From Bacteroidales bacterium (GTDB taxonomy: Bacteria; Bacteroidota; Bacteroidia; Bacteroidales; F082): DNA of 64,000 bases. Every line of letters starts with the position of its first letter. Within the stretch, counting starts at the first letter, position 1. Shown in pieces: positions 27,012 through 35,400 of this stretch. The DNA lies in contig JAFYIE010000047.1 in NCBI GenBank assembly GCA_017538795.1, positions 37,862-101,861 on the forward strand. The letters run 5' to 3'. The position numbers and the translations under genes are program-made. The notes beneath the pieces are model-generated. The model ran no database searches, was not told the DNA's origin, and saw only the letters and a program-made list of their open reading frames with translations.

Positions 27012-29036
27012 ATGAAGATTAAAAACACTATCCTGTTTTTGCTGTTTGCCTTTACCTTTTTCAATGTGGCGCAAGCACAATGGCAGTCTATGAACGGGCC
27101 ACAAGGACGCTACGTCAGGAGTATCCTCTGCACCGACAGCTTATATTATGCCGCAACAGGCGGGGGCGTTATGGTAAGCAGCGACCGAGGCCTCAACTGG
27201 GAGTTTCGCAACAACGGGCTCACCTCATGCGACACGAAATGCCTCATCACTTATAACGACACGGTGTTCCTTGCCACCGACGAGAACATCTTCCGCACCA
27301 CCGACGGCGGCCTGCATTGGACGCCCGACCCATACATGCACAACCATTACGTTAAGCACATACTTGTTCACAACGGTTCGCTCCTCGCCTCGACCTACGT
27401 TCAGGGTGTTTATCAATCAACTGAAGGCACCCAAGGCGAATACGTCACTGGTATTTTTCCAAGCGATGTGCGTTATCCATATTTTATGTCCGACAACGAC
27501 GACGCCATGTTCATCGCCACCTACAGGCGCGGTGTCTACCGTTCTTTCGACGACGATGATTCGTGGGAGCCATGCAACAACGGTTTGAACAGCGACGTGC
27601 TCGGCATCTACTGTCACAACGGAAAAGTCTTCGCCACCGTGCTCGGACAGGGCGTCATGGCTTCGAGCGACAATGGCGACACCTGGACAAGCGCCAACCT
27701 CAACAAGCAAGCCAAAGGATACGCCCACCTCGGTGATACACTATATGCAGCCTGCATAGGACAAGGCGTCTATGTCTCTTACGACAACGGCGTTACCTGG
27801 CAGGACTTCAACTCCAACCTTGCATCGAAGAATCTCTGGTGTATGGACGCCCGCGACGGATACATCTTCGTCGGCGACACTCAAGGCCGCATTTATCGTG
27901 GCAACAGCGACGGCAGCGGCTGGATCCGCACCAACACACCATCGTTCCTCGCCTCGGTGGGCAACATAGGCATCAGCGGTGGACGTATTCTTGCTGCCAC
28001 TCACGGCTCCGACATGTTCTACACCGACAACGGCAGCACTTGGACACAGAGCAGCAACATAGGGACGGTGGAAATACGCGGCATGCTGGTGGAAGGCGAC
28101 AACGTGTTTATCGGCACCGACATGTTAGGCAGCTTCCTCTCCACCGACAGAGGCACTTCATTCAATTCAGCAGGATCAGGATTGCCCGAAAACCAATGGC
28201 TTCAAAGCCTAGTGCGCTGCGGTTCACAAATCATTGCGGGAAGCAAAGACAGGATGTATGTGTCATTTGGTCTCGGCCAGCAATGGTATGTACCAACTTG
28301 TCTACCTTATGAAATAGATGTCGTCGACCTCACCTGGGACGGCAGAATAATGTATCACGTTTCATACGACGGCGTGCTGCGCTACAGCAGCGAGCAAGGC
28401 TCCAACTGGCAGGTTCTCAGCTCCCCGTTCGAGGGTGTCAACTACACCGCATTGCGTTATCATGATAGTGGCTTGTACTTAGGCACACGAAAGCATGGCC
28501 TTTTCTTCACCGACGACATGGGAGCAAACTGGAACTCTGTCGATGTTTTGCCAGGCGACGCCACCATCAGGCGCATCACCACCACCGACACCATCGTCGC
28601 CGTGGGCTGCGAAGACGGCTCCATTTATCTGAAATACGACCATAGCGACGTTTGGCAACAACTGGAAAACATACCTATTGATGGTCCTATTCTCGACATC
28701 TGCATCGATGGAGAATTACTCTACGCATCGCCTATGGCTGGCGGCATTTGGTATATTGAGTTACCTCCCGTTCCAAATGCTGTCGCGGAATTCAACGAAA
28801 TGGCCTTGATTATTGCTCCAAACCCGGCTTCAACGTTTGTTACAGTTTCTATCAGCGAATCATTGTGCAATGCTGAACTGACCGTTTATGACCTTCAAGG
28901 GAAGGTTTGCTACCGCTGCAAGATGCAAGGCGACAAGCACGAGATATCCACATGTGATTTCCCGGCAGGAATTTATTTCGTGAAAGTTGCCGGTGATAAC
29001 GCTTCTATTGTCCGAAAAATGGTTATTCAGCACTAA
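27012..29036 (+). CDS. Secreted T9SS type A protein with BNR/sortilin-like propeller repeats
   Basis: A 674-residue protein. Signal peptide MKIKNTILFLLFAFTFFNVA is followed by AQAQ. The body is a series of about 40-residue repeats of the form YVSYDNGVTWQDFNSNL, SSDNGDTWTSANL and STDRGTSF (BNR/Asp-box type), which build a beta-propeller. The last ~80 residues (IIAPNPASTFVTVSI ... LQGKVCYRCKM ... FPAGIYFVKVAGDN ... KMVIQ) are a type A T9SS sorting domain, so it should be exported across the outer membrane and anchored or released. Start 27012 is chosen over 27006 and 26994 from the signal peptide and promoter. Ligand unknown. The 3' end overlaps the convergent lipoprotein gene by 14 bp. Confidence 0.85.
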   Translation: MKIKNTILFLLFAFTFFNVAQAQWQSMNGPQGRYVRSILCTDSLYYAATGGGVMVSSDRGLNWEFRNNGLTSCDTKCLITYNDTVFLATDENIFRTTDGGLHWTPDPYMHNHYVKHILVHNGSLLASTYVQGVYQSTEGTQGEYVTGIFPSDVRYPYFMSDNDDAMFIATYRRGVYRSFDDDDSWEPCNNGLNSDVLGIYCHNGKVFATVLGQGVMASSDNGDTWTSANLNKQAKGYAHLGDTLYAACIGQGVYVSYDNGVTWQDFNSNLASKNLWCMDARDGYIFVGDTQGRIYRGNSDGSGWIRTNTPSFLASVGNIGISGGRILAATHGSDMFYTDNGSTWTQSSNIGTVEIRGMLVEGDNVFIGTDMLGSFLSTDRGTSFNSAGSGLPENQWLQSLVRCGSQIIAGSKDRMYVSFGLGQQWYVPTCLPYEIDVVDLTWDGRIMYHVSYDGVLRYSSEQGSNWQVLSSPFEGVNYTALRYHDSGLYLGTRKHGLFFTDDMGANWNSVDVLPGDATIRRITTTDTIVAVGCEDGSIYLKYDHSDVWQQLENIPIDGPILDICIDGELLYASPMAGGIWYIELPPVPNAVAEFNEMALIIAPNPASTFVTVSISESLCNAELTVYDLQGKVCYRCKMQGDKHEISTCDFPAGIYFVKVAGDNASIVRKMVIQH

Positions 29037-29721
29037 GCACTGCCCTTACACACTGTCCTCTACTGCGCTCGTAAGTGCCGCACACGTGACAGTTCACATC
29101 GTCGAAATGCAAGCTCCATCCAGCCACCTGACAGTCTGTCTGAAGCGAGCTCGACCAGTAAACGCCTAAACCAGTGCATATAAGCTCACCATCAAGATAA
29201 AAACCCGTGGCAGGCAGGAAAATACTGTTACCATTACTTCCGGTCAACAGCCTTCCGCCGACACCATTAATGGTTGTCCATGTGTAGGTCGTGTTTTTAT
29301 ACAACTCATTGAACTCATCGGCAGTAGGCATTCGCCATCCTGCACCCCATTGGGCAACGACAACATCGTCGACTGGCTCCAAAACAGTAAGACTGTCGAC
29401 AAAGCCATAGTATCCACAGCTCGAATCAGTGCAATATTTGGTAAGTTTAAAACCGTCATCAGCAAAAGAGCTGTATTTGTAATGTTTCCAATCATATATA
29501 TCTTTGGTCTCCGTCTCACCCCACGCAAAATAATCACCGGTTCCCTTCGAACTGTCAGCTCCCACATTACACGTAGCCCACAAAGTGCCGCTTGGCAAGC
29601 CTAAATCGACATATTCATGACCGTCGTAGCTCCCGTTGGTGTCGTTGTTCTCTTTTTTGCATCCGACAACAAAAACAGTCAAAACTGATATAAAAATGAC
29701 ACAAATAATCTTGAACCTCAT
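29023..29721 (-). CDS. Lipoprotein with FISUMP-like domain
   Basis: A 232-residue predicted lipoprotein: signal MRFKIICVIFISVLTVFVVG then Cys and KKENN. The mature part has GHEYVDLGLPSGTLWATCNV, WRMPTADEFNELYKN, LPATGFYLDGE and YWSSSL, the pattern of Fibrobacter succinogenes major paralogous (FISUMP) domains found in many secreted Bacteroidota proteins. No enzymatic activity is known for the domain. It overlaps the T9SS gene tail-to-tail by 14 bp. Confidence 0.8.
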   Translation of the reverse strand: MRFKIICVIFISVLTVFVVGCKKENNDTNGSYDGHEYVDLGLPSGTLWATCNVGADSSKGTGDYFAWGETETKDIYDWKHYKYSSFADDGFKLTKYCTDSSCGYYGFVDSLTVLEPVDDVVVAQWGAGWRMPTADEFNELYKNTTYTWTTINGVGGRLLTGSNGNSIFLPATGFYLDGELICTGLGVYWSSSLQTDCQVAGWSLHFDDVNCHVCGTYERSRGQCVRAVLSAE

Positions 29722-29741
29722 TATAAATGATTTTGATTATG

Positions 29742-29749
29742 CAAAATTA
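29742..29749 (-). promoter_or_regulatory. -7 element TAATTTTG of the FISUMP-like lipoprotein gene
   Basis: Consensus element 21 bp upstream of the start at 29721. Confidence 0.6.
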
Positions 29750-29795
29750 TAAAAAATCCCCAAAAATAGGGATGCACAGCTATCTTTTTTCTTCT

Positions 29796-29803
29796 TATTT
29801 TTG
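29796..29803 (+). promoter_or_regulatory. -7 element TATTTTTG of feoAB
   Basis: TATTTTTG followed by C, 21 bp before the feoAB start. I did not recognise a clear Fur box. Confidence 0.6.
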
Positions 29804-29823
29804 CAAAATGAAAAATGTGACAG

Positions 29824-32187
29824 ATGTCAACTCTCGATAAACTCGAAATCGGACAATACGCCGTGATAAAAACGGTGAAAGGAAAAGGCTCGCGACGCCA
29901 GCATTTCCTTGATATGGGCGTGATTCCCGATGCCGTTGTGAAGCTTGTGAAATACGCTCCGCTCGGCGACCCGATGGAGGTGATGATTCACGGTTATTCG
30001 CTCACGCTCCGCAAAGCCGACGCTAAAATGATTGAGATTGAGCCTTGCGACGCTTCAAAAGACATCGACAATAAAAGCGATTTCGACATTGATAAACTGT
30101 ATATCAAATCGTTGCCCGATCATAACGCCCACCCCGGCCTCGGCGAGGAAGGCATCTATCATGATAAGACACACGAAAACCCGGTTCCGAAAGGCACTAT
30201 CCTGACTTTTGCGCTCGCAGGACAGCAAAACTGTGGCAAAACAACGCTTTTCAACCAGCTGACGGGCGCTAATCAGCATGTGGGCAACTTCCCAGGCGTC
30301 ACCGTCGATCGCAAAGACGGCGTCATAAAAGGTCATACCGACACTTTGGTGACCGATTTGCCGGGAATTTATTCGCTCTCGCCTTACACCAACGAGGAAA
30401 TAGTGTCGCGTGAGTTTATCTTAAAAGAAAAACCGAAGGCGATTATCAACATCGTCGACGCCAACAATATCGAACGTAACCTCTATCTCACCATGCAGCT
30501 CATGGAGCTCGGCATCCCTATGGTGTTGGCTCTCAACATGATGGACGAGGTACGCAACAACGGCGGATCTATCCTCGTCAACGAGATGGAGAATATTTTA
30601 GGACTGCCTGTGCTGCCGATTTCAGCATCGAAAAACGAAGGTATCCGTGAGTTGGTGGAACACGCCATCCACGTGGCAAAATATCAGGAAGAGCCTGTAC
30701 GCCAGGATTTCTGCGACAAAGACGATAACGGTGGCGCAGTGCACCGCTGCCTGCATAGTATAATGCACCTCATCGAAGACCACGCTGTAAGGGCCGAAAT
30801 ACCGGTTCGTTTCGCGGCATCGAAGCTAATCGAAGGCGACAACATCGTTCTTGAGGCTCTTCAACTCTCTCAAAATGAGAAGGAAACTCTCGAACATCTC
30901 ATCCTTCAGATGGAAGAAGAACGTGGCCTCGACCGTGCGGCGGCCATGGCCGACATGCGCTTCACTTTTATCAAGAAATTGTGTGCGAGTACCGTTGTGA
31001 AACCAAGCGAAAGCAAGGAATATCAACGCAGCCGTCGCATCGATAAGATCCTCACTGGAAAATGGACTGCCATCCCGATTTTTATTCTGGTGATGATTGC
31101 CATTATATGGCTCTCCATCGACGCCATAGGCGCGCCTTTGCAAGACTGGCTCGACGAGGGCATCGACTGGCTCGCGGGCGTCTGCGGTAACGCCTTGGCC
31201 CGTTGGGAAGTCTCCCCCGCGGTGCAGTCGCTGGTGGTCGACGGCATCTTCGGAGGCGTCGGCAGCGTGCTTACCTTCGTGCCGATCATCATACTTCTGT
31301 TCTTCTTCCTGAGTTTGCTCGAAGACAGCGGCTACATGGCACGCGTGGCGTTCGTCAGCGACAGCGTCTTACGTAAACTCGGTCTCACCGGACACAGCAT
31401 TGTGCCGCTTCTCATCGGTTTCGGATGCTCAGTGCCGGCGGTGATGGCGACAAGAACGCTCCACTCCACCCACGACCGTTGGCGCACAATACTGCTCACC
31501 CCTTTCATGAGCTGTTCGGCAAAAATCCCGATTTACGCCTTCTTCACCGACTATTTCTTCCCCCATCGAGGCGGATTGGTGCTGATTTGTCTGTATCTGT
31601 TTGGAATTGTGACAGGTATCATAGTGGCTTTGTTTACCAAATGGTTAGGCAACAACGATGACGTAGCTCCTTTCGTGATGGAGCTGCCTAATTACCGCTT
31701 GCCGAGCACTAAAAACGTCGCTCATCTGCTGTGGGACAAGATCAAAGACTTCCTGCAACGTGCCTTCACGGTCATTTTCATGGCTTCTTTGGTCATCTGG
31801 TTCCTGCAAACCTTCGATTTTCATTTCAATATGGTCGAAAACGGCGAAGGTAGCATACTCGCTGTCGTCGCAGGCTGGTTAGCTCCTATATTCAAACCGA
31901 TAGGTCTCGGCGAATGGCAGATCGTGACAGCTCTTGTCAGCGGATTTATGGCAAAAGAAAGCGTCGTAGCCACACTCGAGGTGCTCAACGCGATGTCTCT
32001 GTTTACCACGCTAACATCAATCTCGATGTTGATATTCTGCCTGCTTTACACGCCTTGCGTGGCAGCAATGGCAGCGATACGTCGTGAATTGGGTACTAAA
32101 TGGATGATTCTTGTGATTTTGTTCCAATGCTCGGTAGCATGGCTGTGCGCGTTCTTCGTTTACCTAATTGCGGGCGCAATTATTTAG
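29824..32187 (+). CDS. feoB: Ferrous iron transporter, FeoA-FeoB fusion
   Basis: A 787-residue Fe(II) importer of the inner membrane. Residues 1-75 are a FeoA/SH3-like domain (LEIGQYAVIKTVKGKGSRRQ, LDMGVIPDAVVKLV). A G-protein domain follows with G1 AGQQNCGKTTLFNQLTG, G3 VTDLPGIYSLSPY and G4-region LALNMMDE. The polytopic domain contains two Gate regions including GLTGHSIVPLLIGFGCSVPA and SGFMAKESVVATLEVL. FeoA-FeoB fusions are usual in Bacteroidota. The 3' end overlaps the convergent CWC gene by 8 bp. Confidence 0.95.
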   Translation: MSTLDKLEIGQYAVIKTVKGKGSRRQHFLDMGVIPDAVVKLVKYAPLGDPMEVMIHGYSLTLRKADAKMIEIEPCDASKDIDNKSDFDIDKLYIKSLPDHNAHPGLGEEGIYHDKTHENPVPKGTILTFALAGQQNCGKTTLFNQLTGANQHVGNFPGVTVDRKDGVIKGHTDTLVTDLPGIYSLSPYTNEEIVSREFILKEKPKAIINIVDANNIERNLYLTMQLMELGIPMVLALNMMDEVRNNGGSILVNEMENILGLPVLPISASKNEGIRELVEHAIHVAKYQEEPVRQDFCDKDDNGGAVHRCLHSIMHLIEDHAVRAEIPVRFAASKLIEGDNIVLEALQLSQNEKETLEHLILQMEEERGLDRAAAMADMRFTFIKKLCASTVVKPSESKEYQRSRRIDKILTGKWTAIPIFILVMIAIIWLSIDAIGAPLQDWLDEGIDWLAGVCGNALARWEVSPAVQSLVVDGIFGGVGSVLTFVPIIILLFFFLSLLEDSGYMARVAFVSDSVLRKLGLTGHSIVPLLIGFGCSVPAVMATRTLHSTHDRWRTILLTPFMSCSAKIPIYAFFTDYFFPHRGGLVLICLYLFGIVTGIIVALFTKWLGNNDDVAPFVMELPNYRLPSTKNVAHLLWDKIKDFLQRAFTVIFMASLVIWFLQTFDFHFNMVENGEGSILAVVAGWLAPIFKPIGLGEWQIVTALVSGFMAKESVVATLEVLNAMSLFTTLTSISMLIFCLLYTPCVAAMAAIRRELGTKWMILVILFQCSVAWLCAFFVYLIAGAII

Positions 32188-32344
32188 AATTGATTTCTTC
32201 AAGGCATTCCTTGCACAGACAATCACTGTAATTTTTTTTAAGATTTGCCTTCGCGCGGTCGCTGAGATGTATCGTAACACACCAGCAATCGATCGAATGC
32301 ACGCATTCAAACTCTTTTCCGCAGCGAGGGCAAATCTTCTTCAT
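32180..32344 (-). CDS. Small cysteine-rich CWC-type protein
   Basis: A 54-residue protein: MKKICPRCGKEFECVHSIDC, then WC and VTIHLS, ending YSDCLCKECLEE. The C-P-x-C-G-K-x-F-x-C start, the CWC triplet and the C-L-C-x-x-C end are those of cysteine-rich CWC proteins, likely metal binding. Its function is unknown. It starts 7 bp after the stop of the upstream T9SS gene and so may share the cobalamin-riboswitch transcript. Its 3' end overlaps feoAB by 8 bp. Confidence 0.8.
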   Translation of the reverse strand: MKKICPRCGKEFECVHSIDCWCVTIHLSDRAKANLKKNYSDCLCKECLEEINSK

Positions 32345-32351
32345 TATCTAA

Positions 32352-33344
32352 TTATTTAATGATTACACGTTCTGTGAAAACTCTTTCACCACAATTGACA
32401 CAGATGAAATATATTCCAGATTCCAAATCAGACACATTGATTTCATTGTCGGTCGACGATATCATCAATTGTCCGGCAACACTAAACAAATCAATGCGTT
32501 GAATGTTTGCAGAGTTGACAAAAATTTTGTCATGTGCAGGATTCGGATACACCGAAATCGTCATAGCATCATTCTCTTCAATGCCTTGATTCGGGAAATG
32601 TGCCACATCATGAATCACACCGACTGCATCGAGGTCGAAACCGCTTGATGCGAAAGGTGTCGGCCACGGATCGTTGACAGGATGTCCCTGCGAGTCGTAA
32701 GTACAGTACTCCGGATCAATGCATCCAACAACGTCAACGACACGAACGTGAGTGATGTTGTTTTTGTCGAGAAGCGGATCGTTTGGAATCTCGTCAAGTT
32801 CAAACGGAGTGCCGTAGAATGCGCCATATTTGCCTGCGAAGTTGTGAATGTATGCAGGATCCATGGTTGCAAAGCCGCCAAGTTGTGTCTCGTATTGCAC
32901 TGCTGTTATTGCCGGGAAGCGGAAGAAGTTCTCACCGTCGGAACTCACTTCCACGAAGGCAATCTCAAGGAACCACTGTGTGCCGCTTTTGAAACCATTC
33001 TCAAACACGGCAAAATCAGGACCAGGCTGATTGCAAATAGGCGATGCAAACGTCAAGGTAGCATAACCGCCGTCACCGAGACAAGCCACGCCGTATGTGC
33101 CGCCAGGAACGCCGATGGCGTTTTCAGCAGGATAACCAGCACCAGCCATACCCAAGCTAGGGTTAGCGATGTTCATCGGTCCTGGTTCGACGGTGCATCC
33201 TGTAGCCCACGCGATAAATGCCGATGAGTCAGCATGCATGGCCGTGGTGCCAGGCTGGTCCTGCGCAGGTGCAAACGGAGCAATCTGCGCCCAAGCCAAT
33301 CCCGGCATCAAAGCCATCATCATAATAACTAAAAATTTTCTCAT
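32352..33344 (-). CDS. T9SS type A secreted cell-surface protein, B12-riboswitch operon
   Basis: A 330-residue protein. Signal peptide MRKFLVIMMMALMPGLAWA cut near AQIAPF. The body (VACLGDGGYATLTFASPI, DFAVFENGF, LEIAFVEVSSDGENFFRFPA, WPTPFASSGFDLDAVGVI) matches uncharacterised surface proteins I recall from cobalamin-regulated loci in Bacteroidota. The last ~75 residues (ISVYPNPAHDKIFVNS ... LESGIYFICVN) are a type A sorting domain. Its start overlaps the upstream gene by 4 bp, so it is the second gene behind the cobalamin riboswitch. A role in capturing or handling cobamides outside the cell is an inference from regulation. Confidence 0.85.
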   Translation of the reverse strand: MRKFLVIMMMALMPGLAWAQIAPFAPAQDQPGTTAMHADSSAFIAWATGCTVEPGPMNIANPSLGMAGAGYPAENAIGVPGGTYGVACLGDGGYATLTFASPICNQPGPDFAVFENGFKSGTQWFLEIAFVEVSSDGENFFRFPAITAVQYETQLGGFATMDPAYIHNFAGKYGAFYGTPFELDEIPNDPLLDKNNITHVRVVDVVGCIDPEYCTYDSQGHPVNDPWPTPFASSGFDLDAVGVIHDVAHFPNQGIEENDAMTISVYPNPAHDKIFVNSANIQRIDLFSVAGQLMISSTDNEINVSDLESGIYFICVNCGERVFTERVIIK

Positions 33345-34522
33345 TTTACAACGAGTTTAATCGTCTTAGCTGCATTCTCACTTCTCACTGTAACGAAGTA
33401 AATACCAGCTTCCATGTTTCTCAAGTCGATAGCTGATTCTGTTGTAGTCAGCACCATGTGACCTAAGATGTCGTAAATCTCAACGCTCTTAACATTTTCA
33501 GCGTTGACAAACAGTCTGTCTGTTGCAGGATTTGGATAGATTGAAACCATAGCTGCTTCAACTTCTTCAACATCGTCATAAGCTGAAACTGGCTGAACTG
33601 GAGTTTCCCAAACATAAACCCAAGGAGCAATCTCTGTACCGATAGTGTAGTCACCCCATTTCACAAAATCGCCATTTTCAACTGTTTGTGCGTCAAAAGT
33701 ATACCATGATTGCACACCGTTCACATTGTACATAGCGTTATAACCATTAAGGTCATAATTGACTTCATTATAGTTGAAAGCGAGGTCGGTAAGCATCATG
33801 CCACCCCATGAAGATGGTTCGTCGGTAAATGTGAAGCGAAGGTCAGCCTCAGCTATAGCTTCCATCATTTCCTTAATTGTGACGCTTTCTGCAGCAAATC
33901 TGAAACCCCAAGCATAGCAAACATCTTCAGGGTCAGCGAAGTTGACGGCAAAAATAGCCTCGTTTTCGCCTTCACCAATCCAGTAAACGATTTCCGATGG
34001 GTCAATTGTAGCTTCTTCGCCTAAAGCATAAACAGGAGCGACTTCTTTTTCATAGACATAAATCCAGTTGTCAGGATCAACCATTGTGCCACATTCTGTG
34101 TCACCTATTTTCACATATTCACCATTAGCAACTGTTGCAACATCATAAGTATCCCAAGTTGATTCACCATTGATAAGATAAGTAAGCCATCCTGGATTTA
34201 CAATACTCAGATTGAGCACACCATCATTGAAAAACAGGTCGTTGATAAAAGCACCACCTTCATAGCTAAAACGATAATCAGCTTCAGCAATGTCGTCCAT
34301 GATAGTTTTCAAAACGACATTTTCGCCAACAAAACGGTAACCCCAAGCCAATGCTGTGTCAGGCTCTGCCCAGTTGACGATGAAAACCACTTCACTTTCA
34401 CCCTCGCCAATCCAGAATTTGATGTTGGCTGGGTCGATTGTCGCATCTTCCTGTGCGAAAAGGTTGGTCGAGAAAAGACCGAAGATTCCTAAAAGGAACA
34501 TTAAAGTAAATTTTTTAACCAT
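33341..34522 (-). CDS. T9SS type A secreted protein with two tandem domains, first gene behind cobalamin riboswitch
   Basis: A 393-residue protein with signal peptide MVKKFTLMFLLGIFGLFST and cleavage after NLFA. Two homologous domains follow, about residues 25-168 and 169-305. Each starts ATIDP and has FWIGEGESEVVFIVNWAEP or YWIGEGENEAIFAVNFADP, then WGYRF or WGFRF and AIAEAD. The C-terminus (VSIYPNPATDRLFVNA ... MEAGIYFVTVRSENA) is a type A T9SS sorting domain. The leader carries a cobalamin riboswitch, so it is presumably repressed when B12 is plentiful. Ligand binding has not been shown. Confidence 0.85.
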   Translation of the reverse strand: MVKKFTLMFLLGIFGLFSTNLFAQEDATIDPANIKFWIGEGESEVVFIVNWAEPDTALAWGYRFVGENVVLKTIMDDIAEADYRFSYEGGAFINDLFFNDGVLNLSIVNPGWLTYLINGESTWDTYDVATVANGEYVKIGDTECGTMVDPDNWIYVYEKEVAPVYALGEEATIDPSEIVYWIGEGENEAIFAVNFADPEDVCYAWGFRFAAESVTIKEMMEAIAEADLRFTFTDEPSSWGGMMLTDLAFNYNEVNYDLNGYNAMYNVNGVQSWYTFDAQTVENGDFVKWGDYTIGTEIAPWVYVWETPVQPVSAYDDVEEVEAAMVSIYPNPATDRLFVNAENVKSVEIYDILGHMVLTTTESAIDLRNMEAGIYFVTVRSENAAKTIKLVVK

Positions 34523-34591
34523 AATTTAAGATTTTTAAGGTTTAATAATAATTTTAATTACCTCAAAACCTCGTGGAAAAATGTTGGTAGG

Positions 34592-34624
34592 CCTTAAAAA
34601 TAAGGATAAGCCAGCTTTTATCCC
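34592..34624 (-). terminator. Putative expression-platform terminator of the cobalamin riboswitch
   Basis: On the minus strand GGATAA pairs with TTATCC around an AAGCTGGC loop, directly followed by TTATTTTT. It lies between the aptamer and the start codon, as expected for premature termination when ligand is bound. Confidence 0.5.
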
Positions 34625-34637
34625 GAAAGCTTTGTTT

Positions 34638-34800
34638 ACGATTTATGGCAGGTCTTCTGACTCGCTCCTCGAGGTCTGCCGCCTTCCCGAAACGCTTGTT
34701 TTCAGTGGCATTCTGACAGATTTTGGGAGCTTACAGCAGCGGGAACTGTCCGGGATTTTCACCCGATTCCCTATTAAGCCTCCTCGGCACCAAAAATCGT
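34638..34800 (-). promoter_or_regulatory. Cobalamin riboswitch aptamer
   Basis: Minus-strand leader containing the conserved core blocks of the adenosylcobalamin-class aptamer: GGTGCC near the 5' end, GGGAATCGGGTGAAAATCCC, CCCGCTGCTGTAAGC, the B12-box region AATGCCACTG, GGGAAGGC and GAGTCAGAAGACCTGCC. Closing arms CGATTT and AAATCG bracket it. A promoter element immediately precedes it. It leads into the T9SS surface-protein operon 34522-32180. Confidence 0.93.
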
Positions 34801-34802
34801 TG

Positions 34803-34810
34803 CAAAAATA
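34803..34810 (-). promoter_or_regulatory. -7 element TATTTTTG for the riboswitch transcript
   Basis: TATTTTTG followed by C, ending 3 bp before the predicted aptamer, so transcription would start at its 5' arm. Confidence 0.65.
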
Positions 34811-34824
34811 CAAAAAAAAACTAC

Positions 34825-34859
34825 ACGCAAGGTATAATCTCCAAAATGGTCTTAAAATT
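34825..34859. repeat. ACGCAAGG-type intergenic repeat, copy 2
   Basis: ACGCAAGGTATAATCTCC then AAAATGGTCTTAAAATT, close to the copy after atpC (23830-23870). Confidence 0.7.
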
Positions 34860-34900
34860 CTTCATTTGAAAAACCCGAATCATTCGAATTAAGAGACTGA

Positions 34901-34971
34901 AAAAACTATGCAAAAAATAGCAGGCCTTGCGTCAAGCTGAAATTGAGCCTGCGGCTTTTTGCATAGTTTTG
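34901..34971 (-). terminator. Long hairpin, probable folB terminator
   Basis: AAAACTATGCAAAAA pairs with TTTTTGCATAGTTTT, with an inner CAGGC/GCCTG stem. On the minus strand it starts 11 bp after the folB stop and ends in a T run. Its loop holds an inverted partial copy of the ACGCAAGG repeat (34925-34938). The 459-bp gap between the T9SS gene and folB contains only this, the repeat at 34825 and the riboswitch leader. Confidence 0.65.
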
Positions 34972-34981
34972 GAAGTCGTCC

Positions 34982-35332
34982 TTAGCTCTCTAATTCTACA
35001 GAAACCGATTCCATTTTTCCACCAAGCGGCGGGTTCATTTTCTTCACCTTCACCCAGGCGTATGAAACTGCCGGAAATTCCTTCTTGATGGCGTTTAGAA
35101 TACGTCTCGCAACGTTTTCGAGCAACTTTGAGGAAATCATCATCTCGCGCTTCACAACGGCGTAAACCTCCTGATAATTGACCGTATCTTCAAGATTATC
35201 TGACTCTTCAGCCTTCGAAGTGTCAACCTCCATGCTCAAGTCCACGTTGAACCACGTCCCTATCTTGCGCTCCTCCTCGAAGCAGCCATGATAGGAATAA
35301 AACTCCATTTTTTCAATTGAAATGATTGCCAT
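34982..35332 (-). CDS. folB: Dihydroneopterin aldolase
   Basis: Folate pathway enzyme cleaving dihydroneopterin to 6-hydroxymethyl-dihydropterin and glycolaldehyde. A 116-residue protein with MAIISIEKMEFYSYHGCFEE (conserved YHG), DLEDTVNY-like NLEDTVNYQEVYAVV, KLLENVARRILNAI and the C-terminal VKVKKMNPPLGG with catalytic Lys. It follows gltX on the same strand, separated only by a palindromic repeat. Confidence 0.94.
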   Translation of the reverse strand: MAIISIEKMEFYSYHGCFEEERKIGTWFNVDLSMEVDTSKAEESDNLEDTVNYQEVYAVVKREMMISSKLLENVARRILNAIKKEFPAVSYAWVKVKKMNPPLGGKMESVSVELES

Positions 35333-35335
35333 ATA

Positions 35336-35400
35336 AGTCTTTAGTTTTTAGTCTTTAGACTTTAGTCTTGTTGTCACTAACAACTAAAGACTAAAGACTT
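35336..35400. repeat. GTCTTTAGTC-type inverted repeat between gltX and folB
   Basis: AAGTCTTTAG near the left end pairs with CTAAAGACTT at the right end, with additional GTCTTTAGAC copies between. It extends into gltX, supplying its last codons and stop. Confidence 0.75.

Noticed and set aside
27225-28312. Alternative-frame reading frames inside the T9SS propeller gene
   Set aside because: Repetitive DNA of the BNR repeats leaves other frames open. No independent features.
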